Assembly: GCF_014692495.1 (NCBI RefSeq)
Contig: NZ_JACOIJ010000028.1
Location: 1 to 40,757, forward strand
Origin: Sphingobacterium litopenaei
Lineage (GTDB): Bacteria; Bacteroidota; Bacteroidia; Sphingobacteriales; Sphingobacteriaceae
DNA: 40,757 bases
Direction of reading: 5' to 3'
Shown piece after piece: positions 1-7,400 of the stretch (position 1 is its first letter; every line of letters starts with the position of its first letter). The position numbers and the translations under genes were made by a program. The notes below the pieces were generated by a model, which was not told the DNA's origin, made no database searches, and saw only the letters and a list, made by a program, of their open reading frames with translations.

Positions 1-123
1 TTTACCGCCGGCTTCCTTCAGATTCCCCCTCGCGAAGGACAACCTTGCCTTAAGTTAACGTTTCCCACTATCAAGGCACGTTCGGGACTTACACCCTAGA
101 GTTCACGCCCATGCCGGGCGCAC
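1..123 (-). mobile_element. Group II intron, 5' end (domain I), cut by the window edge
   Basis: Read on the minus strand from 123 downward, the sequence opens with GTGCGCCCGGCATGGG, the GUGYG-type 5' end of bacterial group II introns. It continues with motifs typical of their domain I: a GGGTGTAAGTCCC segment, TTAAGGCAAGG, and GGAATCTGAAGGAAGC near position 15. The 5' splice site would lie between 124 and 123. The rest of the intron, with any reverse transcriptase/maturase gene, lies beyond the left edge, so mobility cannot be judged. The intron starts immediately after the T-run of the fabV terminator, the preferred insertion site of class IIC introns. Class assignment is an inference. Confidence 0.75.
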
Positions 124-126
124 ATA

Positions 127-156
127 AAAAAAAGCTCATCAGAAAACTGATGAGCC
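127..156 (-). terminator. Intrinsic terminator of fabV, target of the intron insertion
   Basis: A perfect 9-bp stem GCTCATCAG (135-143) / CTGATGAGC (148-156) with a 4-nt loop is followed on the minus strand by an eight-T run (134-127). It lies 26 bp past the fabV stop codon. The T-run leads directly into the 5' end of the group II intron. Confidence 0.9.
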
Positions 157-181
157 TTTAGCATATAGTAAAATAAAAATA

Positions 182-1384
182 TTATCCTTCGATACTTGGT
201 ACGTTAACCACTTCGTTAGTATCGGCTTCGTAATTTACTTCTGGGAAGTTAAAACCAAATAAATTGAAGAAATCATTACGGTATCCTGCGATATCTGAAA
301 TTTCTTCTAAGTTTTCAGTCGTTGCTTGTTCCCACAATTTAGCTACTTCAGCTTGTATGTCTTCACGCATTTCCAAATCGTCAACACGAATACGTCCCTT
401 TTCATCCAAAGCTACTTGACCATCTGCAGTGTACAAACGCTCAGCAAATAAACGTTGTATTTGTTCAATAGTACCTTCGTGGATACCCTTTTCTTTCATA
501 ACTTTATACAATAAGGAAATGTACAATGGAACTACTGGAATAGCTGATGATGACTGCGTAACCAAAGCTTTATTTACGGATACGTAAGAGATACCATTCA
601 CGTCTTTCAAAATATCGTTGATTACTGGTACTGTACCTTCTAAATCGTCTTTTGCACGACCAATAGTACCGTTACGATAGATTGGGTAAGTCAATTCAGG
701 GCCAATATACGAGTACGCTACAGTTTTCACACCGTCAGCTAATACACCCGCAGCTTTCAATTCTTCGATCCAGAATTTCCAATCTTCACCACCCATTACC
801 GCAACTGTATTCGCGATATCTTCGTCAGATTCTACTGGGTTGATTGAAATATCAGAAACTACACCTGAGTGAAAATCTACCGTTTTATCGGTAAAAGGCT
901 GACCAATAGGCTTCAATACCGAAGCATGAGCCACACCAGTCTTAGGATGCGTACGACGTGGAGATGCTAATGAATACACCACTAAATCTACTTGACCTAA
1001 ATCTTGTTTTATCAATTCAATAGTTTTAGCTTTCACCTCATCAGAGAAAGCATCACCATTGATACTTTTTGCATAAAGACCTGCAGCATGTGCTTCATTT
1101 TCAAAAGCTGCAGAATTGTACCAACCTGCTGTACCTGGTTTACCTGGAGCAGCTGGTTTTTCGAAGAAAACACCTATAGTTGCTGCGTCAGAACCAAAAG
1201 CCGCTGAAATACGTGATGCTAGACCAAAACCTGTAGAAGCTCCAATAACTAGGACTTTCTTAGGACCGTTAGCAATTTTTCCCTTTGATTTTACATACTC
1301 GATTTGGTTTTTGATATGTTGAGCTGTACCTTCTGGATGCGAAGTCAAACATATAAAACCTCTTACACGTGGTTGAATAATCAT
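182..1384 (-). CDS. fabV: Trans-2-enoyl-CoA / enoyl-ACP reductase FabV
   Basis: Full-length 400-aa FabV, the NADH-dependent enoyl reductase that performs the last reduction of fatty acid elongation in the cytoplasm. The N-terminal Rossmann motif GASTGFG is at about residues 48-54. The FabV signature active site Tyr-x8-Lys is present as Y236 (in PIYRNGTIG) and K245. SPRRTHPKTG near 141-150 is also typical of the family. FabV enzymes are generally less sensitive to triclosan than FabI, which is family knowledge and not tested here. The gene is monocistronic, ends in a strong terminator, and faces away from the RDD gene across a 167-bp gap. No odd features. Confidence 0.96.
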   Translation of the reverse strand: MIIQPRVRGFICLTSHPEGTAQHIKNQIEYVKSKGKIANGPKKVLVIGASTGFGLASRISAAFGSDAATIGVFFEKPAAPGKPGTAGWYNSAAFENEAHAAGLYAKSINGDAFSDEVKAKTIELIKQDLGQVDLVVYSLASPRRTHPKTGVAHASVLKPIGQPFTDKTVDFHSGVVSDISINPVESDEDIANTVAVMGGEDWKFWIEELKAAGVLADGVKTVAYSYIGPELTYPIYRNGTIGRAKDDLEGTVPVINDILKDVNGISYVSVNKALVTQSSSAIPVVPLYISLLYKVMKEKGIHEGTIEQIQRLFAERLYTADGQVALDEKGRIRVDDLEMREDIQAEVAKLWEQATTENLEEISDIAGYRNDFFNLFGFNFPEVNYEADTNEVVNVPSIEG

Positions 1385-1551
1385 ATTATATTGTTGTAAG
1401 GTTATTTACAATTTTATTAAGCTACAAATTAACGGAATTTTTGGGGGATATTGCTATTTAAAATTCAATACTACTTTAAAATTAAATACATTAATTTAAT
1501 AGAAAGTTACTACTTTAGATTTAAGAATTGAATTATTATAAAAACCTAAAT

Positions 1552-1956
1552 ATGGACGAGATAGAAGAATTTGAATTTCCTACTTTACTAACCAGAATAC
1601 AATCCAGTGTGATTGACTTTGGCGTAATTTTAATCATTATTTTTGTGTTTTCTCAACTCAGTGATTCTATAAACTTTCCCGATTGGATACGAGGTTTTGC
1701 TTTACTATTTGTTTTCATTTTATATGAGCCAACTTTACAAACTTTAGGAGGTACAATTGGAAATAGAATTAAAGGAATTAATGTCCGAAAAAATCAAGAT
1801 GTCGAAAGAAAAATTAATTTTTTCCAAGCGCTGATTCGTTTTATAGTGAAGGTACTCTTGGGATGGGTTTCCTTTTTGACGATTCACAACGATTATAGAA
1901 AAAGAGCCATTCATGATTTAGTAGCAGGTACGGTAATGTTGCCATCAAAAAAATAA
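1552..1956 (+). CDS. RDD family membrane protein
   Basis: Small integral membrane protein of 134 aa from ATG 1552. An upstream in-frame TTG at 1528 would add 8 residues and is less likely. The RDD-type signature is visible: an acidic start, then RIQSSVIDFG with the Arg and Asp of the first helix, a second hydrophobic helix, LGGTIGNRIKGINV in the middle, and RKRAIHDLVAGTVM at the end, the usual RDD C-terminal motif. About three hydrophobic segments are seen. Function of RDD proteins is varied (some are linked to ion exchange) and cannot be assigned here. It converges on dps with a shared palindromic terminator. Confidence 0.85.
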   Translation: MDEIEEFEFPTLLTRIQSSVIDFGVILIIIFVFSQLSDSINFPDWIRGFALLFVFILYEPTLQTLGGTIGNRIKGINVRKNQDVERKINFFQALIRFIVKVLLGWVSFLTIHNDYRKRAIHDLVAGTVMLPSKK

Positions 1957-2000
1957 TTTAAAATAAGAAAGAGAGGTTAACCTCTCTTTCTTATTTTAAA
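1957..2000. terminator. Bidirectional terminator between RDD gene and dps
   Basis: A perfect 44-bp palindrome with arms TTTAAAATAAGAAAGAGAGG and its complement, centred between 1978 and 1979. It starts right after the RDD stop codon and overlaps the dps stop codon (1991-1993). The A/T-rich outer arms supply a U-tract in either direction. Confidence 0.88.
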
Positions 2001-2461
2001 TGTGCTCTCAGCATCCAAGCTGTCTTCTCATGTTCTTCCATAATGCCGACTAAAAAATCTTCCGTACCTGCGTCTCCATGCTTTTCAACAGTTTCAATAT
2101 TTTCACGAATTGAAATTATAATACTTTCATAATCGTTCAATAGTGCTTTAATATAACTTTGGCTATCATTTTTCGCTGGTTTATCTTCCGAAAGCTGCGT
2201 CAAATCCAAAAATTCCTTTAATGATCCAACGGCATAATGTCCAATAGCACGAACACGTTCTGCTATCTCATCAATGGTTTCTGCCAAAGCATCATAAATA
2301 GTTTCGAAAAATAAATGCTGTGCATGAAAATCTGGACCTTCAATATTCCAGTGCGCATTTCTTGCTTTCACATATAATACATTGTGATCAGCTAATAATT
2401 TATTTAAAATCTCTGCAACAGCAGCAGTATCTTTCTCCTTAATTCCAATATTTGTTTTCAT
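1991..2461 (-). CDS. dps: Dps family ferritin-like DNA-binding protein
   Basis: 156-aa Dps/mini-ferritin. Dps dodecamers oxidise and store iron using peroxide and protect DNA in stress and stationary phase. All ferroxidase ligands can be placed with E. coli Dps spacing: H37 and H49 (12 apart), E53 (in place of Asp), D64 and E68, in the stretch from NAHWNIEGPDFHAQH to IDEIAERVR. The N-terminus MKTNIGIKEKD is short and carries few Lys/Arg, so DNA binding by an N-terminal tail is uncertain. It lies 42 bp downstream of the aldo/keto reductase on the same strand; no clear TAnnTTTG promoter is visible in that gap, so read-through is possible. Confidence 0.93.
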   Translation of the reverse strand: MKTNIGIKEKDTAAVAEILNKLLADHNVLYVKARNAHWNIEGPDFHAQHLFFETIYDALAETIDEIAERVRAIGHYAVGSLKEFLDLTQLSEDKPAKNDSQSYIKALLNDYESIIISIRENIETVEKHGDAGTEDFLVGIMEEHEKTAWMLRAHLK

Positions 2462-2503
2462 TGTGTGTATGTTAAGTCGTTATATTTTGTTTCTGTGATG
2501 TGG

Positions 2504-3466
2504 TTAATATTTACTTGCTTCAGTTAATTTTTGAATATCTTCTTCAGCTAATTTAAGCTGCAAGGCGTCTACAAAAGCAACAATATGTTCAGATTTGGTA
2601 GCGCTAGCGATAGGTGCCGTAATAGAAGGTTGAGCCAAAAGCCAAGCTAAAGCTACTGCCGAAGGCGAGACATTATATTTTTCTGCAATTTCTTTTTGCG
2701 TCTGTACGATTTGTCGACCTCGCTCATTCCAATATTTATCTTTAATACCTTTCCCACGAGAGGTTTTAGCAAAATCTTCTTCCAATTGATATTTTCCACT
2801 CAAAAAACCACTCGCTAATGAATAATAAGGAATCACAGCAATTTGTTTTTCTAAAGCTAATTTCTGGTAAAGATTTTCAAATTTTGCTCGATCAAATAAG
2901 TTATATTCAGGCTGTAAAGAAATATATTTTGGTAAATTCTTGTCCTCAGCGATATCCAAACTTTCAACCAATCTTTCGGGACCGATATTCGAAGCCCCAA
3001 TATAACGTACTTTTCCTTCTTTGATTAGATCTTCGTATGCACGTAAGGTTTCTTCAATAGGCGTTACCTCGTCATCATAATGCGTTTGGTACAAATCGAT
3101 ATAATCCGTTTTCAAACGGCGCAACGATTCCTCCACTTGCTCCTTGATATAAGCACCTCTTACATTAGGTTTAGATTCATAACCAAATCGACCTCCTACT
3201 TTGGTCATCAAAATAACCTGATCTCTCCTTCCTCGCTGTATCAACCAATTCCCAATAATGGTTTCGGATTCACCACCTTTGTTCCCCTCAACCCAATGCG
3301 AATAATTATTCGAGGTATCAATTGCGTTAAAACCTTTGTCCACAAAATCATCCAGAATCTGAAAAGATTTCGGTTCATCTAAAGTCCAACCAAAGACATT
3401 TCCGCCAAAAATCAAAGGTGTTATTTGTATATCTGATTGCCCAAACGGTATAGTTTCTATTGTCAT
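2504..3466 (-). CDS. Aldo/keto reductase
   Basis: 320-aa NAD(P)H-dependent aldo/keto reductase with a TIM-barrel fold. The catalytic tetrad is intact: D50 and Y55 (DTSNNY), K89 (MTKVGG) and H129 (QTHYDD). The cofactor-binding end is recognisable in SASNIGPER-like IGASNIGPER and in APIASATKSEHI. It belongs to the broad YghZ/Tas-like group acting on aldehydes and ketones; the physiological substrate is unknown. The upstream gap (3467-3614) holds a CCCC-N6-GGGG inverted repeat at 3503-3516 close to the likely promoter. dps follows 42 bp downstream, which hints at a shared stress role but does not prove it. Confidence 0.92.
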   Translation of the reverse strand: MTIETIPFGQSDIQITPLIFGGNVFGWTLDEPKSFQILDDFVDKGFNAIDTSNNYSHWVEGNKGGESETIIGNWLIQRGRRDQVILMTKVGGRFGYESKPNVRGAYIKEQVEESLRRLKTDYIDLYQTHYDDEVTPIEETLRAYEDLIKEGKVRYIGASNIGPERLVESLDIAEDKNLPKYISLQPEYNLFDRAKFENLYQKLALEKQIAVIPYYSLASGFLSGKYQLEEDFAKTSRGKGIKDKYWNERGRQIVQTQKEIAEKYNVSPSAVALAWLLAQPSITAPIASATKSEHIVAFVDALQLKLAEEDIQKLTEASKY

Positions 3467-3586
3467 AAGTAGTGCTTTTACAGCTCTAAATTAGCGATAA
3501 AACCCCGTTTTTGGGGAATATGGTAAGACATAAAATTGTCATTTTGAAATGCTAATTTATATAGCGCAGCTACAGATTTTTCTTAG

Positions 3587-3594
3587 TAATTTTG
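3587..3594 (+). promoter_or_regulatory. -7 element TAATTTTG of the pseudouridine synthase gene
   Basis: Exact match to the Bacteroidota TAnnTTTG motif, 21 bp before ATG 3615. It lies inside the longer reading frame that would start at 3549, which argues for the inner start. No clear TTTG -33 partner is visible. Confidence 0.6.
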
Positions 3595-3614
3595 CAGTTT
3601 ATCAAGCAAGAATA

Positions 3615-5300
3615 ATGGCATCCAACATTCCGTTTTTACATTCCTTTCAACACGATATTTCAACCTTAGCGAAACCTGAAAAATTCACTTTCCCTTTTTG
3701 TTACGAACCGCATCCTTTCAGTGTTTTAGCTGCAGAACATGTTCAACACTATTTATCAATACAAAAAGATTTTGAACACAATTTCGGTTTGCAAGAAGGC
3801 CAAGAAGGTCTTGTGATTGGGAAAATGTTTGGAGTCTTGGTGGTAGAAGACAATAAAGGTAATTTAGGTTATTTAGCAGCTTGTTCTGGAAAATTAGCCA
3901 GTACGAACCAACATCGTTATTTCATCCCTCCCATTTTTGACATGCTAGATCCAGAAGGATTTTTCTTGAATGAAGAAGCAACTATTAATACTTTAAATCG
4001 TGAGATTGAACTTTTAGAGAAGAATCCAAAAATCCAAGCGTTAAAAGAACAAATAGAAGTTTGCAAAAAGGAGACTGAACAAGAATTGGCGGAAGCTAGA
4101 GCGTTGAACAAAAAAAATAAAGCAGAACGTAAAGCTATTCGAACGGCGCAAAAAGAAATTCTTTCACCTGAAGACTACCAAGAGGTCGAACAAGATTTGA
4201 TCAAACAAAGTTATCGTGACCAACACGAGTACGATGTGTTAAAATCAAACTGCAAAAGTAGGCTAGCTATTCTAGAAGACGAATTAAATGTATTGTTGCA
4301 AGAAATTGAGGACAAAAAAGAATTGCGCAGAACTAAATCTTCCACTTTGCAAAATCAACTCTTCGATCAGTATCATTTCTTGAATGCAAAGGGCGAAAAA
4401 CGTGCTGTTTTGGACATTTTCCAAGAAGCTATTCAAATGCTACCGCCAGCAGGTGCTGGTGAATGCGCTGCTCCGAAATTATTGCAGTATGCCTATTTAC
4501 ATGATTTGAAACCTATTTGTATGGCTGAATTTTGGTGGGGAGCTTCTCCTGCTTCGGAAGTACGCAAACATCAATACTTCTACCCTTCTTGCCGGGGCAA
4601 ATGTGAACCGATTTTAGGGCATATGTTGCAGGGTCTGGAAGTTGATCCCAATCCCATGCTGGAAAATCCTGCAGCTGAAGTGGATATAGAAGTAATTTAT
4701 GAAGACGAAGACATTATTGTGGTGAACAAGCCAGCGGAGTTTCTTTCTGTACCGGGAATCAATGTGCAGGATAGTGTGCAAACGCGCATTCTAGCCAGAA
4801 ATCCAGAAATCACTGGGCCAGTGATTATTCACCGCTTAGATATGTCTACATCGGGCATTTTGGTGATTGCGAAAAATAAAGATGCGCATCAATTTATACA
4901 AGATCAATTCATTCGCCATACTGTTGAAAAACGTTACACCGCTCTTTTGGATGGGATAATCAATTCCCAAGATGGAATTATTGATTTGCCTTTGCGTGTA
5001 GATTTGGAAGATAGACCACGACAAGTGGTTTGTTATGAATATGGCAAACCTGCTCAAACGAAATATAAAGTCGTAGCGACAGAAAATGGTAGAACCCGAA
5101 TACATTACTATCCTCTAACAGGGAGAACACATCAATTGCGTGTCCATTCGGCTCACGTCAAAGGTTTGAATACTCCCATTGTGGGTGATGATTTGTATGG
5201 AAAACGAGCGTATAGATTGCATTTGCATGCTGGATATATTCAATTTATCCATCCAAAAACGAAACAGGAAGTCACATTTACCGTCGCTGATCCGTTTTAA
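3615..5300 (+). CDS. RluA family RNA pseudouridine synthase with long coiled-coil N-terminal region
   Basis: 561 aa from ATG 3615 (preferred over TTG 3549, which precedes the promoter motif). The C-terminal part, from about residue 350, is an RluA-type pseudouridine synthase domain with the motif HRLDMSTSGIL and catalytic Asp at about 409, followed by GRTHQLRVH near the end. It should isomerise specific uridines in rRNA or tRNA. The N-terminal part is unusual for E. coli RluA: a small domain, then a Lys/Glu-rich predicted coiled coil (about 120-240), then a conserved block PPAGAGECAAPKLLQYAY with Cys residues (SCRGKCEP). This longer architecture is shared by a known RluA-like subgroup. Target base unknown. 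The Crp/Fnr gene follows after 48 bp. Confidence 0.9.
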   Translation: MASNIPFLHSFQHDISTLAKPEKFTFPFCYEPHPFSVLAAEHVQHYLSIQKDFEHNFGLQEGQEGLVIGKMFGVLVVEDNKGNLGYLAACSGKLASTNQHRYFIPPIFDMLDPEGFFLNEEATINTLNREIELLEKNPKIQALKEQIEVCKKETEQELAEARALNKKNKAERKAIRTAQKEILSPEDYQEVEQDLIKQSYRDQHEYDVLKSNCKSRLAILEDELNVLLQEIEDKKELRRTKSSTLQNQLFDQYHFLNAKGEKRAVLDIFQEAIQMLPPAGAGECAAPKLLQYAYLHDLKPICMAEFWWGASPASEVRKHQYFYPSCRGKCEPILGHMLQGLEVDPNPMLENPAAEVDIEVIYEDEDIIVVNKPAEFLSVPGINVQDSVQTRILARNPEITGPVIIHRLDMSTSGILVIAKNKDAHQFIQDQFIRHTVEKRYTALLDGIINSQDGIIDLPLRVDLEDRPRQVVCYEYGKPAQTKYKVVATENGRTRIHYYPLTGRTHQLRVHSAHVKGLNTPIVGDDLYGKRAYRLHLHAGYIQFIHPKTKQEVTFTVADPF

Positions 5301-5312
5301 TTTATAGGATTT

Positions 5313-5333
5313 ATTGTTAAATTGGTTAACAAT
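5313..5333 (+). promoter_or_regulatory. Palindrome over the Crp/Fnr gene promoter (candidate autoregulatory operator)
   Basis: Perfect inverted repeat ATTGTTAA-ATTGG-TTAACAAT, 16 bp before ATG 5349. A near-consensus -7 element TAAATTGG (5318-5325) lies at its centre. The position suits repression of the downstream regulator gene, perhaps by its own product. Confidence 0.5.
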
Positions 5334-5348
5334 AATTATAAACTAAAA

Positions 5349-5921
5349 ATGGACATCCTCAAACAAGTCTACCAACATCCACTCTTTGAAGCATCAGATT
5401 TTGAGTTGATTGCACAAGCACATCAAAAAATCACAGCTCATAAAGGAGAATTATTACTCTCTAAAGGAAAGATTCAAGACGAATATTACATCATCGAATC
5501 TGGCTTGGTGCGTGCCTATTTGTACGATTATGAAGGCAATGAAATCACGACGGATTTTAAAGGAAATAATGAGGTCGTGATCGATGTAGCTTCTATATTT
5601 CCGCGTGTTCCTTCGCAAGAATATATTCAATGTTTGACGGATTGTAGTTTATACAAGATTAGTTATGACGATTTTCAAGAACTGTTTCACAAAATACCTG
5701 CTATGCGCGAATGGGGTCGCGCTTGGATGTCCTATGAGTTGTATTTGAGCAAAAAAAGAGCGACAGAAATCATTACGGAACCCGCATCAAAACGATATTT
5801 GCAATTAATCCAGGAAAAGCCGCAAATCATCCAGCAGGCGCCATTGAAACATATCGCAACTTACTTGGGTATTACGGATACTTCATTAAGTCGTATTCGC
5901 AAAGAAGTGGCTTATTTATAA
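5349..5921 (+). CDS. Crp/Fnr family transcriptional regulator
   Basis: 190 aa from ATG 5349; an in-frame TTG at 5322 lies inside a palindrome and is rejected as the start. The N-terminal two-thirds form a cyclic-nucleotide-binding-like beta roll (KGEIL-type segment AHKGELLLSKG, then YYIIESGLVRAYLYDYEGNE). The C-terminal third carries a helix-turn-helix ending in IATYLGITDTSLSRIRKEV. There are no Cys clusters as in Fnr, and the cAMP-contacting residues are not obvious, so the ligand is unknown; many Bacteroidota members of this family are ligand-free or unassigned. It heads a likely operon with the pentapeptide-repeat gene (7 bp gap) and the YafK-like gene. Confidence 0.9.
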   Translation: MDILKQVYQHPLFEASDFELIAQAHQKITAHKGELLLSKGKIQDEYYIIESGLVRAYLYDYEGNEITTDFKGNNEVVIDVASIFPRVPSQEYIQCLTDCSLYKISYDDFQELFHKIPAMREWGRAWMSYELYLSKKRATEIITEPASKRYLQLIQEKPQIIQQAPLKHIATYLGITDTSLSRIRKEVAYL

Positions 5922-5928
5922 ATTTTGA

Positions 5929-6498
5929 ATGAATTTAATAGAAGACAAAACCTTTCAGAAAATAGACTTTCAAGCAGAAAGCATTGAAATTGCCGAATAC
6001 GAATATTGCCGATTTGAACACTGCAATTTTGAAACGACGGTATTAAATGGAATCAAATTTATAGACTGTGAGTTTGTGCATTGTAACCTGAGTTTAGCCA
6101 AGATAGAAAATACCATGTTTCAAGATTGTAAATTCACCCATTGTAAGGTTTTGGGCTTACTTTTCCCTACAACAAATCTATTTAACATCGGTTTTAGTTT
6201 TACAGAATCCATTTTGGATCACTGTTCTTTCGCAGGTTTGAAATTGAACAAGACCAAATTCATATCCTGTAGGATGCACGAAGTAGATTTTGAAAGCACC
6301 GAACTCAAAGAAGCTATTTTTGAAAATTGTGACCTCCAACGCGTAAACTTTTATCGTTCGGTATTGGAAAAAGCCGATTTTACTACAGCCTACAATTTTC
6401 AGATTGATCCCGAAGATAACCGAATCGCCGGAGCTAAATTTGACCTACAAAGTTTGCCTGCATTATTGACCAAATACAAATTGCGTATCCAGTCGTGA
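5929..6498 (+). CDS. Pentapeptide-repeat protein (distantly Qnr/McbG-like)
   Basis: 189 aa built of five-residue repeats with a central Phe/Leu, often with Cys two residues before: CRFEHCNF, CEFVHCNL, CKFTHC, CSFAG, CRMHEVDF, CDLQRVNF, ADFTTAYNF. Such proteins fold into a right-handed quadrilateral beta helix. The C-terminus (QIDPEDNRIAGAKFDL...LLTKYKLRI) resembles the cap of many pentapeptide proteins including Qnr types, which protect gyrase from quinolones. It is shorter than Qnr (about 215 aa) and I cannot see the Qnr loops, so a resistance role is not claimed. It starts 7 bp after the Crp/Fnr gene and overlaps the next gene by 4 nt (GTGA), so the three are probably co-translated. Confidence 0.9.
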   Translation: MNLIEDKTFQKIDFQAESIEIAEYEYCRFEHCNFETTVLNGIKFIDCEFVHCNLSLAKIENTMFQDCKFTHCKVLGLLFPTTNLFNIGFSFTESILDHCSFAGLKLNKTKFISCRMHEVDFESTELKEAIFENCDLQRVNFYRSVLEKADFTTAYNFQIDPEDNRIAGAKFDLQSLPALLTKYKLRIQS

Positions 6499-7223
6499 GA
6501 ATTTTACTTTATTTACTGTTTATTTGCACGATGACAAATCGCAACTCCACTCCTACTCAAACTCAATCCCCAGAAGAAGATAGAGTACAAACCGCCATTA
6601 CTGAGAAAGGTAGTTTAATCTTAGAAAATCTTCAGAATTATCAATTAGATAGTACGGATTTGAACATATTATTCGTTGCGTACAAAGAGTTGGATAGATT
6701 GGATTTATTTGCAAAATCTACCAGCCAAGAAAATTACAGACTCATTCAGCAATACCCGATCTGTGCGCGTTCTGGAAAATTAGGTCCTAAAAAAGCCGAA
6801 GGCGACAAGCAAGTTCCAGAAGGATTCTACACCATCAACCGCTTCAATCCCAAAAGCAAATTTTACTTATCCTTGGGATTAAATTACCCCAATGCATTTG
6901 AGTTAGCACATAATTATACGGGGTCGGATATTTTTATTCATGGCAAATGTGAAACTGTAGGCTGTCTCCCTATGACAGATGATTTGATGAAAGAAATTTA
7001 TCTCTACGCCCTGTGGGCAAAAGATTCAGGACAACAAAATATTCCTGTTTATATCTTTCCGTTTGAAATGACTGAGGAAAATATGCTGATTTACAAACCA
7101 CAAGTAGATGACGATACTTTCTCTTTTTGGCAAAATATTCAACAAGGTTATCTTTTATTTCAAGAATCCAATAAAGAAGTAACTTTTGAGGTAATTGACA
7201 GGAAATATCAGTTTACGTATTAA
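6495..7223 (+). CDS. YafK-like L,D-transpeptidase-fold (YkuD) protein
   Basis: 242 aa beginning with GTG that overlaps the previous stop codon (GTGA). The N-terminus has a short hydrophobic stretch (LLYLLFIC), probably a signal peptide or weak lipoprotein signal ending near Cys 11. The central domain is YkuD-type with the catalytic motif IHGKCETVGCLPM, holding the His and the nucleophilic Cys. The order of motifs (EKGSLILENLQ, then PEGFYTINRFNPKSKF, then the catalytic block) matches E. coli YafK/DpaA, which acts on peptidoglycan cross-links to Braun lipoprotein. Bacteroidota lack a close Lpp, so the substrate here is open. Overlap with the pentapeptide gene and the Crp/Fnr gene suggests envelope stress regulation; that is inference. 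Confidence 0.87.
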   Translation: MRILLYLLFICTMTNRNSTPTQTQSPEEDRVQTAITEKGSLILENLQNYQLDSTDLNILFVAYKELDRLDLFAKSTSQENYRLIQQYPICARSGKLGPKKAEGDKQVPEGFYTINRFNPKSKFYLSLGLNYPNAFELAHNYTGSDIFIHGKCETVGCLPMTDDLMKEIYLYALWAKDSGQQNIPVYIFPFEMTEENMLIYKPQVDDDTFSFWQNIQQGYLLFQESNKEVTFEVIDRKYQFTY

Positions 7224-7243
7224 CTTCTCTTTTCATGTCTTTT

Positions 7244-7306
7244 AGATTCCTCCTATCGTCGGAATGACGAGGCTAAATTACGTCATATCGACCATCGGAG
7301 ATATCT
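7244..7306. repeat. Dispersed inverted-repeat element, copy 1 (degenerate)
   Basis: Two 26-bp arms face each other: 7244-7269 (AGATTCCTCC...GGAATGACG) and 7281-7306 (CGTCATATCGAC...GATATCT). About 20 of 26 positions are complementary, giving a hairpin with an 11-nt loop. The arm sequence is a decayed form of the GTCATTTCGAC...GAGAAATCT unit seen cleanly at 30998-31066. It lies between the convergent YafK-like and dinB genes, where no other terminator is visible. Confidence 0.7.
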
Positions 7307-7400
7307 AATCGATTACGAATTACAATGATACTTTGTAAATACATTCTTTCGAACATTGCGTCGTCCGTAAGAAATCTTTTGTGGCTTCTTACTTCTTATC

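Noticed and set aside
1..123. GC-richer edge sequence as an rRNA fragment
   Set aside because: The minus strand reads as a group II intron 5' end (GTGCGCCCGGCATGGG and domain I motifs) and not as any rRNA segment I recognise.
3549..3614. Longer N-terminus for the pseudouridine synthase
   Set aside because: A TAATTTTG promoter element lies inside this stretch, so it is upstream of transcription.
5929..6498. Pentapeptide-repeat protein as a quinolone-resistance Qnr
   Set aside because: Shorter than Qnr and the loops that define Qnr are not visible; only the fold is supported.
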